From assembly GCA_947492525.1 (NCBI GenBank), contig CANLNQ010000022.1:62001-126000 (forward strand): a stretch of 64,000 bases of DNA, in the 5' to 3' direction. The stretch comes from an uncultured Granulosicoccus sp. (lineage in GTDB: Bacteria; Pseudomonadota; Gammaproteobacteria; Granulosicoccales; Granulosicoccaceae). Under the pieces are notes generated by a model. It saw only the letters and a list, made by a program, of their open reading frames with translations. It was not told the DNA's origin and made no database searches. Both the position numbers and the translations under genes were made by a program. Below are positions 42,835-52,224 of the stretch, one piece after another (position 1 is the stretch's first letter; each line of letters opens with the position of its first letter).

Positions 42835-43787
42835 AGTTTCGCGTCGAACCGCCCGACAACGAGCGACTTGCACGCCTGTGCGGGCAATTCGATGAACACT
42901 TGAAACAGATCGAGAACAGACTCAATGTCTCCATCAGTAACCGTGGTGATCAGTTTTCGGTCGAAGGCGATGCCACATCCGCAGACAGCGCCAGAGCGCT
43001 TATCGATCACCTATACGAAATGACTGAGAACGAAACGCTGGCGCCCGAGGAGGTGCATCTGTCTCTGCAGGAATCCGGACTGGAATCCATGAAGGAAGAG
43101 AGCGCGGCCCCGCGCAACAACGCCATCATCAAGACCAGGCGTTCGACCATTCAATGCCGCGGACCCAGGCAGATCGATTACGTCCAGAGTATCAAGGAGC
43201 GCGATCTGACCTTCGGTATCGGACCTGCGGGTACCGGCAAGACGTTCCTGGCCGTAGCCTGTGCCGTGGAAGCGCTGGAGTCCGACCAGGTCCAGCGTCT
43301 GGTGCTGGTACGCCCGGCGGTGGAAGCGGGTGAAAGGCTGGGGTTTCTGCCTGGCGACATGATGCAGAAAGTGGACCCTTATCTGCGCCCCATCTACGAT
43401 GCGCTGTACGAATTCCTGGGTATCGAACGCGTTGGCAAGCTGGTGGAACGCAACGTCATCGAGATTGCCCCGTTGGCGTACATGCGCGGCCGTACCCTGA
43501 ATCACTCCTGCATCATCATGGATGAGGCCCAGAACACGACAGTCGAGCAGATGAAGATGTTTCTGACGCGTATCGGTTTCGGTTCAAAGGCCATCGTCAC
43601 AGGTGATATTTCTCAGGTGGATCTGCCCAAGCATCAGCTCTCGGGTCTCAAGCATGTGCAGCAGGTACTCAAGGGTGTTGAGGGGCTCGGCTTTTGTGAG
43701 TTCAATTCCTCGGATGTGGTGAGACACCCGCTGGTGCAGCGAATTGTTGCCGCCTACGAAGAAGTGGAGAAGGATGACAATGCCTGA
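42822..43787 (+). CDS. ybeZ: PhoH-like ATPase YbeZ
   Basis: A 321-residue PhoH-family P-loop ATPase. The N-terminus resembles a KH-like domain (residues about 20-90); Walker A is [20 protein letters not shown] and Walker B is [11 protein letters not shown]. It works with the RNase/ribosome-maturation protein YbeY encoded next. It overlaps the miaB stop by 13 bp and overlaps the start of ybeY, which fits translational coupling. Confidence 0.96.
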   Translation: MSKLEFRVEPPDNERLARLCGQFDEHLKQIENRLNVSISNRGDQFSVEGDATSADSARALIDHLYEMTENETLAPEEVHLSLQESGLESMKEESAAPRNNAIIKTRRSTIQCRGPRQIDYVQSIKERDLTFGIGPAGTGKTFLAVACAVEALESDQVQRLVLVRPAVEAGERLGFLPGDMMQKVDPYLRPIYDALYEFLGIERVGKLVERNVIEIAPLAYMRGRTLNHSCIIMDEAQNTTVEQMKMFLTRIGFGSKAIVTGDISQVDLPKHQLSGLKHVQQVLKGVEGLGFCEFNSSDVVRHPLVQRIVAAYEEVEKDDNA

Positions 43788-44418
43788 CCCCCAGTCAGAC
43801 GCCGAGCCTCCGTCGACCAACGCACTGATCTCCGCAGAAAACCCGGGTGCAGCGCAGACGCTTTCCGAATCGAAAGCCCGGCTGCATGTCCTGTTCGAAG
43901 AGGGTGAGGAGGCAGTGCCGAACGGTGTGAGCCCGGAATTCATGCAACAGTGCTGTCAGGCTGCACTGGATGGGCAGTGCTCTTTATCACTGGATGAGGC
44001 TGCCGTCATCGAAGTGTCTGTACAGCTGCTGGATACGCAGGCCATGCGTGCACTCAATCAGCAGTACCGCCAGAAGGACAGCCCGACCAATGTCCTGAGT
44101 TTTGCCTCGGGCCTGCCGCTCATGTCGAGTGAGTCGGAAGGCGAGAGTGAGTACGGTGAGTCGTTCGCCGGTGGACTTCTGGTGCTGGGGGACCTGGTGC
44201 TGTGTCCTGCGGTGGTGGACAGAGAGGCGCAGGAACAGGGCAAGCCGCTGTTGCATCACTGGGCCCATATGCTGGTACACGGCAGCCTGCACCTGTGCGG
44301 GCATGATCATGAAGAGGATCAGGAGGCACGATTGATGGAGGCGGCTGAAATCCGCATACTCTCGGGTCTGGGCATACCGAACCCCTATGTAGTTGAAAAT
44401 GCAGTGAACGGACAATGA
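43780..44418 (+). CDS. ybeY: Endoribonuclease / rRNA maturation factor YbeY
   Basis: A 212-residue YbeY. The zinc-binding motif is HGSLHLCGHDH (H-x3-H-x5-H), preceded by PTNVLSFASG and LGDLVLCP. It acts in 16S rRNA 3'-end maturation and 70S quality control. The N-terminal ~45 residues form an acidic, low-complexity extension beyond the usual ~155-residue length. ATG at 43780 overlaps the ybeZ stop and has GGAGAAGG upstream; ATG 43774 is the alternative. Confidence 0.95.
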   Translation: MPDPQSDAEPPSTNALISAENPGAAQTLSESKARLHVLFEEGEEAVPNGVSPEFMQQCCQAALDGQCSLSLDEAAVIEVSVQLLDTQAMRALNQQYRQKDSPTNVLSFASGLPLMSSESEGESEYGESFAGGLLVLGDLVLCPAVVDREAQEQGKPLLHHWAHMLVHGSLHLCGHDHEEDQEARLMEAAEIRILSGLGIPNPYVVENAVNGQ

Positions 44419-45263
44419 GCGACGATAACCAGGACGGTAATTCGGGACGATCACTGATGGATCGTCTGGTGCATGCCATCGGTGGCGAGCCGCGCGATCG
44501 TGATGAGCTTCTCGAGTTGCTGCGCGATGCCCAGGCTCGCGAAATCTTCGATGCCGATACCCTGCAGATGGTTGAAGGGGTGTTTCAGGTGGTCGAGATG
44601 CGCGTGAGGGATATCATGATTCCCCGTGGGCAGATGGAAGTGGTGGAATACGATGCCACGCTGGAGGAAATTCTTGCCGTTGTCATCGAGTCGGGGCATT
44701 CCCGCTTTCCGGTCATCAACGAGGACAAGGACAATGTCGTTGGGGTCGTACTGGCCAAGGATCTGCTGCGGTTCTCCGGTCAGGATTCCAGCCAGCGTTT
44801 CAGTATCGATGAGATCCTGCGAACGCCTACCTTCACACCCGAAACAAAACGGCTGAATGTGCTGCTCAAGGAATTTCGTACAGCGCGCAACCACATGGCG
44901 ATCGTACTGGATGAATATGGTGGCGTCGGCGGCCTGGTGACCATCGAGGACGTGCTCGAGGAGATTGTCGGAGAAATCGATGATGAGCACGATACGGAGG
45001 AGGATGTCGATATCCGTGATCACGGTGACGGACGCTTTTCTGTCCGCGCCCTGACCCCGATCGATGAATTCAACGAGGCCCTGGGGACCAGCTTTGGCGA
45101 TGAAGACTTCGACACCATTGGCGGGTTGCTGATGCAGCATATCGGTCATGTCCCCAAGGTTGGTGAAACCGCCACCCTGGAAGGTTGCAGGTTCCGCGTG
45201 CTCTCGGCAGACTCCAGACGCCTGGAACTGCTGCAGGTAACACCGCCCGTTCCGGAAGAATAA
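44415..45263 (+). CDS. corC: CorC/HlyC family CBS-domain protein
   Basis: A 282-residue YbeX/CorC protein with two CBS domains (VRDIMIPRGQMEVVEYDAT and ILRTPTFTPETKRLNVLLKE regions) and a C-terminal transporter-associated CorC_HlyC domain (FDTIGGLLMQHIGHVPKVGE). CorC is linked to magnesium/cobalt efflux and, in recent work, to ribosome and envelope homeostasis. It overlaps ybeY by ATGA and is followed 13 bp later by lnt. Confidence 0.95.
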   Translation: MSDDNQDGNSGRSLMDRLVHAIGGEPRDRDELLELLRDAQAREIFDADTLQMVEGVFQVVEMRVRDIMIPRGQMEVVEYDATLEEILAVVIESGHSRFPVINEDKDNVVGVVLAKDLLRFSGQDSSQRFSIDEILRTPTFTPETKRLNVLLKEFRTARNHMAIVLDEYGGVGGLVTIEDVLEEIVGEIDDEHDTEEDVDIRDHGDGRFSVRALTPIDEFNEALGTSFGDEDFDTIGGLLMQHIGHVPKVGETATLEGCRFRVLSADSRRLELLQVTPPVPEE

Positions 45264-45276
45264 ACGCAGGTCGATC

Positions 45277-46791
45277 ATGTCCGCTCTCCCACGCTGGGTC
45301 GCCTCCATACTGGCAGTCTGCGCCGGCCTGACATTGCCACTGGCATTCGCACCGACGCATTGGTGGGTGGCAGCCATCGCCACGGTGGCGCTGCTGTATG
45401 CCTTGCTGCAAGGTGTGAGTCCGCGGCAGGCCCTGTGGCTGGGTTGGCTGTTCGGGCTGGGCTACTTCGGAATCGGCGTACACTGGGTCTACTTCAGCCT
45501 GCACCTGTTCGGAGCTGCCATCGTGCCGCTGGCGGCCGCGTTGACGCTGGTCTTCGTGCTGGTGATGAGCACCTTTCCAGCACTGTGCTGCTGGCTGTGG
45601 GCGCGCTGGCGAATCCCCGGCGCTGTTCTTGGCAATGCCGTGCTGTTCGCCGCCTTGTGGGCCCTGTCGGAACTGCTTCGTGGCAAGATTCTGGATGGAT
45701 TTCCCTGGATTCTCGTGGGCTACAGCCAGACGACGGGCCCCATGGGAGATCTGGCTCCCATCATGGGCGTGTACGGCATCGGATTCCTGGTGGTGCTGAT
45801 ATCCAGCCTGCTGGTGGTGCTGTTCATCGGCAAATGGCAGCAGCGCGCCGTCTCGGCAGTATCCCTGTCTGCCATTGCTCTGGCTGCGATGCTCTCTGCC
45901 AGCCTGAGTTTCTCGGCAGCGGAGGGTGAGCCACTCACGGTCAGAATGGTGCAGGCCAACATTCCTCAGGAAATGAAGTTCTCTCCGGAGAGACTGCGCA
46001 CGGCCATCACGACCTACACCGGGATGACGAGGCAGCCCGGGTGGCAGGACGTCAATCTGGTTGTCTGGCCGGAGACTGCCATCCCGACCTATTTCAATCG
46101 CGTCGAATCCGGCATGCGACCCTTTATCGAGTCCATGGACGCCAGTGGTATCGATGTGCTCAGTGGTGGCTTTCAGCGCGACGGCGACAAGGTCTATAAC
46201 GCCGTGCGGCAGCTCGGTGGCGAGCGAGCGCTGTATGAAAAGCGACATCTGGTCCCGTTCGGGGAGTACATGCCGCTGCGTTTCATACTGGATTTTGCCG
46301 CGAAGTTCATCGACATTCCCATGTCCGATCTGTCGTCGGGTAGTGGCCCGCATGTGCCGTTGAGCCTGCAGGGCACGCAGATCGGTGTGTCGATCTGCTA
46401 CGAAGATGTGTATGGCGAAGAGATGCGGGCCTTGTTGCCTGATTCGCAGATGCTGGTCAATGTCTCCAATGATGCCTGGTTCGGCGATTCAGCCGCACCG
46501 CATCAGCACGAGCAGAAGGCGCAGATGCGTGCCCGGGAATTCGCCCGTCCGCTCGTTCGCGTGACCAATACCGGTGTGTCCTCGGCCATCGATCACCGGG
46601 GAAACGTGCAGGGACGCATTCAGCACAACGTGCAGGGGATACTGGATGTGCAGGTGCAGCCGCGCACGGGGCTGACGCCTTATGCACGCACGGGCAATTG
46701 GCCGGTGTTCATGGTTGCGGTTCTGGTATGTCTGTGGGCCTGGTCTGCCCGTCGAAGGGCTGGCCGATTGTCTCGCCGACCGACGCGTTGA
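45277..46791 (+). CDS. lnt: Apolipoprotein N-acyltransferase
   Basis: A 504-residue inner-membrane enzyme with about six N-terminal helices (residues 1-200) and a periplasmic nitrilase domain. The Glu-Lys-Cys triad is visible in NLVVWPETAIPTYF, LYEKRHLVPFGEYMP and VSICYEDVYGEE. It adds the third acyl chain to lipoproteins; several lipoproteins are encoded in this window. It is the last gene of the miaB operon and is followed by a minisatellite. Confidence 0.97.
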   Translation: MSALPRWVASILAVCAGLTLPLAFAPTHWWVAAIATVALLYALLQGVSPRQALWLGWLFGLGYFGIGVHWVYFSLHLFGAAIVPLAAALTLVFVLVMSTFPALCCWLWARWRIPGAVLGNAVLFAALWALSELLRGKILDGFPWILVGYSQTTGPMGDLAPIMGVYGIGFLVVLISSLLVVLFIGKWQQRAVSAVSLSAIALAAMLSASLSFSAAEGEPLTVRMVQANIPQEMKFSPERLRTAITTYTGMTRQPGWQDVNLVVWPETAIPTYFNRVESGMRPFIESMDASGIDVLSGGFQRDGDKVYNAVRQLGGERALYEKRHLVPFGEYMPLRFILDFAAKFIDIPMSDLSSGSGPHVPLSLQGTQIGVSICYEDVYGEEMRALLPDSQMLVNVSNDAWFGDSAAPHQHEQKAQMRAREFARPLVRVTNTGVSSAIDHRGNVQGRIQHNVQGILDVQVQPRTGLTPYARTGNWPVFMVAVLVCLWAWSARRRAGRLSRRPTR

Positions 46792-46814
46792 GGGGGGCTT
46801 GATTGGCGCGCCAA

Positions 46815-46944
46815 ATGGCAGGACCGGTTGGCAAGACCGGTTGGCAAGACCGATCGGCAAGACTGTTAGGCAGGACTAATTGGCAAGGCTGATCGGCAAG
46901 GCTGGTCGGCAGGATTGATCGGCAAGACTGGTCGGCGGGACCCA
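46815..46944. repeat. 13-bp minisatellite, ten units
   Basis: Ten contiguous 13-bp units with consensus near TCGGCAAGACTGG, diverged from each other at a few positions. It occupies the first part of the 355-bp gap between lnt and gcvT (46792-47146). The 13-bp period is not a multiple of three, so the repeat is not coding. The rest of the gap holds a small GGCGC/GCGCC hairpin (46989-47002), a TACAAT hexamer near 47016 that may be the gcvT -10 box, and no recognisable glycine riboswitch. Confidence 0.9.
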
Positions 46945-47146
46945 TTGACCTGGCGGTCCGACAACCGCTTCGGCGCCTCTTTCGTTTCGGCGCGATAGCG
47001 CCTGCGCCTATGCAGTACAATTGTGTGTATTCGTGATTCGTCGTGTTGTTGGCACGCGGTTGACGGGCGCAGAACGAGCTATCTGCCAGGCCTGCTGATC
47101 GCATCCGGTGCCACAGACTTTTCCAGCAGAGGTAAGCCAGACACCC

Positions 47147-48226
47147 ATGAGCAAGCACACCCCCCTATACCAGGCACATCTGGATAACTTGGCGAAGATG
47201 GTCGATTTCGCTGGCTATTCCCTGCCTATTCACTACGGTTCGCAGATTGTCGAGCACAAGGCCGTACGCAGTTCTGCCGGTATGTTCGATGTGTCCCACA
47301 TGACGATCATCGATCTGCAGGGGGAGGTGATTCCATGGCTGCGAACTCTGTTGACCAATGATGTTGCCAAGTTGACGGATGGGCGCGCACTGTATACCTG
47401 CATGTGCAACGAGAAAGGCGGTGTCATCGATGATCTGATTGTCTATCGTCTGACCGAGAATCGTTTTCGCCTGATCGTCAATGCTGCCACGCGAGAGAAG
47501 GATATCGCGTGGATGCAGGGGCACAAACCTGCCGATGTGGACATGCAGGAAGCCGAAGATACCGCGCTTATCGCGGTGCAAGGCCCGGATGCAGTACGAC
47601 TGGCGAACGCCGCATTCAACGAGATGGGTCAATCCGCCGATCTGGTTTCCATGAAACGGCACAGCGCTCTGGAGCCGGGGGACTGGTTTGTCGGCCGTAC
47701 CGGTTATACCGGTGAGGACGGTGTCGAGATTGCGCTCCCGGCCAGCAAGGCAAGCGATCTGTGGAAGGCACTGTTGGCTCAGGACGTTCAGCCCGCAGGA
47801 CTGGGCGCACGCGATACCCTGCGTCTGGAGGCCGGTTTGTGCCTCTATGGTCAGGATCTGGATGAAGAGCACACACCGGCAGAGTCCGGCATCGGTTTCA
47901 CCATCGATATCAAGGATGAATCCCGTGATTTCATCGGCCGGGAAATACTGGAGGATCACCGCATGTTCGGTGGACGGTCCGTACAGATCGGTATCATTCT
48001 GGATGGGCGAGGGGTCTTGCGTCATGGTCAGGTTGTCGAACGCGTTGGCAAACCCATCGGCAAGGTGACATCCGGCACCTTCAGCCCGACTCGTGAAGTG
48101 TCGATTGCTCTGGCACGCGTGGACAAGACCTTCCTGGGTGGTTGTGATGTCAAGATCCGCGATCGACTCATCGGCGCACATATCACTTCTGTGCCTTTCG
48201 TACCTCACGGGCAAGCCCGCGAGTAG
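47147..48226 (+). CDS. gcvT: Glycine cleavage system T protein
   Basis: A 359-residue aminomethyltransferase that releases ammonia and transfers the methylene group to tetrahydrofolate. Landmarks are VDFAGYSLPIHYGSQIVEH, SSAGMFDVSHM, GRTGYTGEDGVEI and GLGARDTLRLEAGLCLYGQD. ATG 47147 is the standard start; upstream codons belong to the leader. First gene of gcvTHP. Confidence 0.97.
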   Translation: MSKHTPLYQAHLDNLAKMVDFAGYSLPIHYGSQIVEHKAVRSSAGMFDVSHMTIIDLQGEVIPWLRTLLTNDVAKLTDGRALYTCMCNEKGGVIDDLIVYRLTENRFRLIVNAATREKDIAWMQGHKPADVDMQEAEDTALIAVQGPDAVRLANAAFNEMGQSADLVSMKRHSALEPGDWFVGRTGYTGEDGVEIALPASKASDLWKALLAQDVQPAGLGARDTLRLEAGLCLYGQDLDEEHTPAESGIGFTIDIKDESRDFIGREILEDHRMFGGRSVQIGIILDGRGVLRHGQVVERVGKPIGKVTSGTFSPTREVSIALARVDKTFLGGCDVKIRDRLIGAHITSVPFVPHGQARE

Positions 48227-48262
48227 AATAAATCCGTTCAACAAACCCGAGAGAACAATCGT

Positions 48263-48652
48263 ATGGAAATCCCTGGCGACCTGAAATTTGCACCTTCCCA
48301 CGAATGGGTCCGTGTCGAGGATGATGGAACACTGACCGTCGGCATCAGCGGCCACGCGCAGGAACAGTTGGGCGATCTGGTGTTTGTCGAGACACCGGAG
48401 ATCGATCTTGTCTGCGATGCCGAAGAAGGTATTGCCGTCGTCGAGTCCGTCAAGGCGGCATCGGATATCTATGCGCCCGTGGCTGGCAAGGTGATCGATA
48501 CCAATCCGGAACTGGCTGATAATCCGGAGCTGGTCAATTCCGACCCTTATGGCGCGGGCTGGTTGTTCAAATTGCAACCCGATGATGTTTCCGAAGTCGA
48601 TAACCTGATGGATCCGGATTCCTACGCGGCCTATACCGAGTCCGAGGACTAA
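48263..48652 (+). CDS. gcvH: Glycine cleavage system H protein
   Basis: A 129-residue lipoyl carrier with the modified lysine in [17 protein letters not shown] and the family opening [14 protein letters not shown]. It shuttles the aminomethyl intermediate between GcvP, GcvT and the lipoamide dehydrogenase (not in this window). 36 bp after gcvT. Confidence 0.97.
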   Translation: MEIPGDLKFAPSHEWVRVEDDGTLTVGISGHAQEQLGDLVFVETPEIDLVCDAEEGIAVVESVKAASDIYAPVAGKVIDTNPELADNPELVNSDPYGAGWLFKLQPDDVSEVDNLMDPDSYAAYTESED

Positions 48653-48713
48653 TCCTCAGGCGCCGTCCCGGCGTACCAGCCGATACCTTTCACACGTATT
48701 CAGAAGTGACAGC

Positions 48714-51608
48714 ATGAGTGAGCACACAGAGTTTGTTTCCCGACAGTTTGCTAACCGGCATATCGGTCCGCGCAGGGACGATGTCGTTCGTATGCTGGAA
48801 ACCATCGGCGAACACTCTCTGGATGCTCTCGTCGCCAGAGTGATTCCCGACTCCATTCGGCAGCGGGAACCGCTGGCTCTGGAAGAGGACATTGATGAGC
48901 CGGCAGCGCTCGCGGAACTGGCAGAACTGGCAGGCAGGAATCGTCTGCTGACCAGTCTGATCGGTCAGGGCTACAGCGATTGCCACACGCCGGCGGTCAT
49001 TGCCAGAAACGTGTTCGAGAACCCGGCCTGGTATACCGCGTACACACCCTATCAGCCGGAAATTGCCCAGGGCCGGCTCGAAGTGCTGTTCAATTTCCAG
49101 ACACTGATTGCCGAGCTGACGGCCATGCCGATTGCCAACGCCTCCCTGCTGGATGAGGCCACGGCTGCAGCCGAAGCCATGAGCATGGCGCACCGGGGCT
49201 TGCGCGGCAAACGCAACACCATCATCGCTGCCGACGACTGTCATCCGCAGACTCTGGATGTCATGCGCACACGTGCCGAACCGCTCGGCATTCAGGTCAG
49301 GGAAGTGCCTGCCGCCGATATGGCCGCCGCCGTGGCCGGTGAGGCGGACGATACCTTTGCGATCATCGTGCAGTACCCCGGCACATCCGGGGAGGCGTCC
49401 GTGCCGGAAGCCGCCGTTGCGGCTGCCAGAGAAGCCGGCGCGTTGGTCATCGTTGCAGCAGACCTGCTGGCGCTGACATTGCTGACCCCACCGGGCGAGT
49501 GGGGGGCTGACATCGTGGTGGGCAGTGCGCAGCGTTTCGGTGTTCCCATGGGATTCGGCGGACCACACGCGGCCTTCATGTCTACCACGGATGCCTACAA
49601 GCGCAATCTTCCCGGGCGACTTGTCGGTCAATCCCTGACGGTCGATGGTCAACCCGCGTATCGCCTGGCCTTGCAGACAAGAGAACAGCATATTCGTCGC
49701 GAGAAGGCGACCTCCAACATCTGTACCGCGCAGGCCTTGCTGGCCATCATGGCAACCTTGTACGCCTGCTATCACGGACCAATGGGGCTCAGACGCATTG
49801 CCACGCAAGTAAGGGAGCACACGGACACGCTCGCAGCCTTGCTGCAGCAGCAAGGTTGCACACTGCTGCATGACAACTGGTTCGACACGCTGTGTGTCAG
49901 CGTGGATGATGCAGAAGCGTGCCGTCAGCGCCTGGAAGAGGCTGGCTACAATGCGCGCGTGTTGACTGAATCAAGTCTCTGCCTGGCTCTCGATGAGACC
50001 ACCACGCCGGAGCAGTTGCCACAGATCGCTGCAGCGGTTGTTGGCAAGGCTTCAGGGTCCGTGTCCGTGGCTGATCTCTCGGTGGCGGCACGCGATGAAA
50101 ACCAGGATCGCCCGGCAGACTATCTGAGCCAGGCCTGTTTCAACGACTATCGTTCCGAAACCGAAATGATGCGCTATCTGCGACGCCTGGCATCGCGGGA
50201 TATCGCGCTCGACCAGGCCATGATCCCCTTGGGATCCTGCACCATGAAGCTCAATGCAGCGGCGGAAATGATGCCCTTGTCCTGGCCCGAATTCACCCGC
50301 ATGCACCCGTTTGCGCCACGCAGTCAGAGCGCGGGATACCGTGAAATGATCACGCAGCTGGAATCGATGCTGTGTGCCTGTACCGGCTACGATGCCATGT
50401 CTCTGCAGCCCAATGCCGGTAGTCAGGGGGAGTATGCGGGACTGCTGGCTATCCGCGGCTATCACGACAGCCGCGGTGACACGCAGCGAACTGTCTGCCT
50501 GATACCGAGTTCCGCACACGGTACCAATCCGGCCAGTGCGCAGATGGCCGGCATGAAGGTAGTGGTGGTCAAATGCGATAGTGCCGGCAATATCGATATC
50601 GATGATCTGCAGGTCAAGCTCGACAAGCATGCCGATGAGCTGGCAGCCATCATGATCACTTACCCGTCGACCCACGGTGTGTTTGAATCCGGCGTGATCG
50701 ATGTCTGTGAGCGAGTGCATGCTGCCGGTGGTCAGGTGTACATCGATGGTGCCAATCTGAATGCCATGGTAGGCACCGCACAACCCGGCAAGTTCGGGGG
50801 CGATGTGTCCCACCTGAACCTGCACAAGACCTTCTGTATTCCACACGGTGGTGGTGGTCCGGGTGTCGGTCCCATCGGTGTCGGTGAACACCTGAAGCCC
50901 TGGTTGCCGGGTCACGGTGAACTGGACAACAAGAGCGGTGCGATCAGTGCAGCGCCCTATGGCAGCGCGATGATTCTGCCGATCACATGGATGTACATCC
51001 GCATGATGGGCCCTCAGGGGCTGCGACAGGCTACCGAGATCGCCATCCTGAACGCCAACTACATTGCAACCCGGCTTTCCTCCGTCTACCCGATTCTGTA
51101 CCGGGGTGAAGACGGATGTGTTGCGCATGAATGCATTCTGGATACTCGCAGCCTCAAGAGCGAAGCAGGCATCACGGTCGATGATATTGCCAAGCGTCTC
51201 ATGGACTACGGTTTCCATGCGCCCACCATGTCGTTCCCGGTGGCTGGCACCTTGATGGTCGAGCCGACGGAAAGCGAGTCATTGGCGGAGATCGATCGTT
51301 TCTGTGACGCGATGCTGAAGATTCATGCCGAAGCCATGAAGGTGAAGGAGGGTATCTGGCCAGCGGATGACAATCCTCTGGTGAATGCGCCACACACAGC
51401 GAGCGAACTGGTCGCAGACGAATGGTCTCATCCGTATTCGCGCGCGGAAGCGGTGTACCCGGGCGGTAATGAACAACAGCACAGCAAGTACTGGCCGCCG
51501 GTTCAGCGTATCGACAACGTCTATGGCGACAAGCATCTGATCTGCTCCTGTCCTCCGTTGAGCAGTTACGAGTCGGACGAGGCTGACAAGCCTGCGAGTG
51601 CCGCCTGA
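48714..51608 (+). CDS. gcvP: Glycine dehydrogenase (decarboxylating), single chain
   Basis: A 964-residue homodimeric-type GcvP with both ancestral halves fused, as in most gammaproteobacteria. The PLP lysine is in [18 protein letters not shown]; other segments are [14 protein letters not shown] at the start, [17 protein letters not shown] and [19 protein letters not shown]. It decarboxylates glycine onto the lipoyl arm of GcvH. With gcvT and gcvH it can degrade glycine formed by betaine and sarcosine demethylation. Confidence 0.98.
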   Translation: MSEHTEFVSRQFANRHIGPRRDDVVRMLETIGEHSLDALVARVIPDSIRQREPLALEEDIDEPAALAELAELAGRNRLLTSLIGQGYSDCHTPAVIARNVFENPAWYTAYTPYQPEIAQGRLEVLFNFQTLIAELTAMPIANASLLDEATAAAEAMSMAHRGLRGKRNTIIAADDCHPQTLDVMRTRAEPLGIQVREVPAADMAAAVAGEADDTFAIIVQYPGTSGEASVPEAAVAAAREAGALVIVAADLLALTLLTPPGEWGADIVVGSAQRFGVPMGFGGPHAAFMSTTDAYKRNLPGRLVGQSLTVDGQPAYRLALQTREQHIRREKATSNICTAQALLAIMATLYACYHGPMGLRRIATQVREHTDTLAALLQQQGCTLLHDNWFDTLCVSVDDAEACRQRLEEAGYNARVLTESSLCLALDETTTPEQLPQIAAAVVGKASGSVSVADLSVAARDENQDRPADYLSQACFNDYRSETEMMRYLRRLASRDIALDQAMIPLGSCTMKLNAAAEMMPLSWPEFTRMHPFAPRSQSAGYREMITQLESMLCACTGYDAMSLQPNAGSQGEYAGLLAIRGYHDSRGDTQRTVCLIPSSAHGTNPASAQMAGMKVVVVKCDSAGNIDIDDLQVKLDKHADELAAIMITYPSTHGVFESGVIDVCERVHAAGGQVYIDGANLNAMVGTAQPGKFGGDVSHLNLHKTFCIPHGGGGPGVGPIGVGEHLKPWLPGHGELDNKSGAISAAPYGSAMILPITWMYIRMMGPQGLRQATEIAILNANYIATRLSSVYPILYRGEDGCVAHECILDTRSLKSEAGITVDDIAKRLMDYGFHAPTMSFPVAGTLMVEPTESESLAEIDRFCDAMLKIHAEAMKVKEGIWPADDNPLVNAPHTASELVADEWSHPYSRAEAVYPGGNEQQHSKYWPPVQRIDNVYGDKHLICSCPPLSSYESDEADKPASAA

Positions 51609-51675
51609 GCACGTTCAGATTCGGTTCAGCCCGGTCCGGTTAGGCTGTTGATTCCTCTTACACGGAATCAACGCA

Positions 51676-52224
51676 ATGTCGCGGATTGACAATACATTAC
51701 GCAGCCTCAGGCCCGGAATTGCCCTGCTGATCCTGAGTGTCGGCCTGGGCTCTGGTGCTACCGCCCAGGCAGCGGGTTACATCGGGCTCGATGGATCATC
51801 TCTGACTATCGAAAATACGCTGGATGACGAATTGACGCCGGGTGGCATACGCCTGCGGCTGGGCATGCCGGTGGCGCCCATGATCGATGTGGAGCTTCAT
51901 CTGGGCGGCGGTACCGAAGATCACACCCTGGCAGCCGATCGGTTTACCGCTGTCTACGTGGGGGCGTTTCTCAAAGGCTACCTGCCCGTCGGGCGGCGCA
52001 GCGCACTGTACGGGCTTGCCGGTGTCTCGGGCGTGGACTATACCCAGACGCTCGATCGGCGGGATTTCTCCGACGAGCGATCCGGCTTCTCCTACGGTTT
52101 CGGTCTGGAGACAGAGCTATCGCGACGAGTCGACCTCTCCGCGGACTATGTTCGCTATGTCAGCGACGACGGCCCGTTTTCCGAACTCTCCAGCGTCAAT
52201 CTCGGTCTCAAATTCTATTTCTGA
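51676..52224 (+). CDS. Small outer-membrane beta-barrel protein
   Basis: A 182-residue exported protein: signal peptide (IALLILSVGLGSGATAQA), then alternating hydrophobic/polar strands of an eight-stranded OmpA/OprF-like or OMP_b-brl barrel (YIGLDGSSLTIENTLDDE, GAFLKGYLPVGRRSALYGLA, GFSYGFGLETELSRRVDLSA) and a C-terminal phenylalanine (LGLKFYF) as recognised by the BAM machinery. Function unknown. Its end overlaps the convergent FG-GAP gene by 10 bp. Confidence 0.8.
   Translation: MSRIDNTLRSLRPGIALLILSVGLGSGATAQAAGYIGLDGSSLTIENTLDDELTPGGIRLRLGMPVAPMIDVELHLGGGTEDHTLAADRFTAVYVGAFLKGYLPVGRRSALYGLAGVSGVDYTQTLDRRDFSDERSGFSYGFGLETELSRRVDLSADYVRYVSDDGPFSELSSVNLGLKFYF

Noticed and set aside
46945-47146. 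Glycine riboswitch upstream of gcvT
   Set aside because: I looked for the conserved aptamer core and terminator-like expression platform and did not see them.
46709-47158. 149-residue minus-strand frame through the 13-bp minisatellite
   Set aside because: The repeat period is not a multiple of three, the translated units shift register, and there is no ribosome site; non-coding repeat is the simpler reading.
47165-48577. 470-residue minus-strand frame over gcvT and gcvH
   Set aside because: It crosses two clearly coding plus-strand genes and has no domain of its own.
48690-49871. 393-residue minus-strand frame over gcvP
   Set aside because: Antisense shadow of gcvP with no start context or motif.
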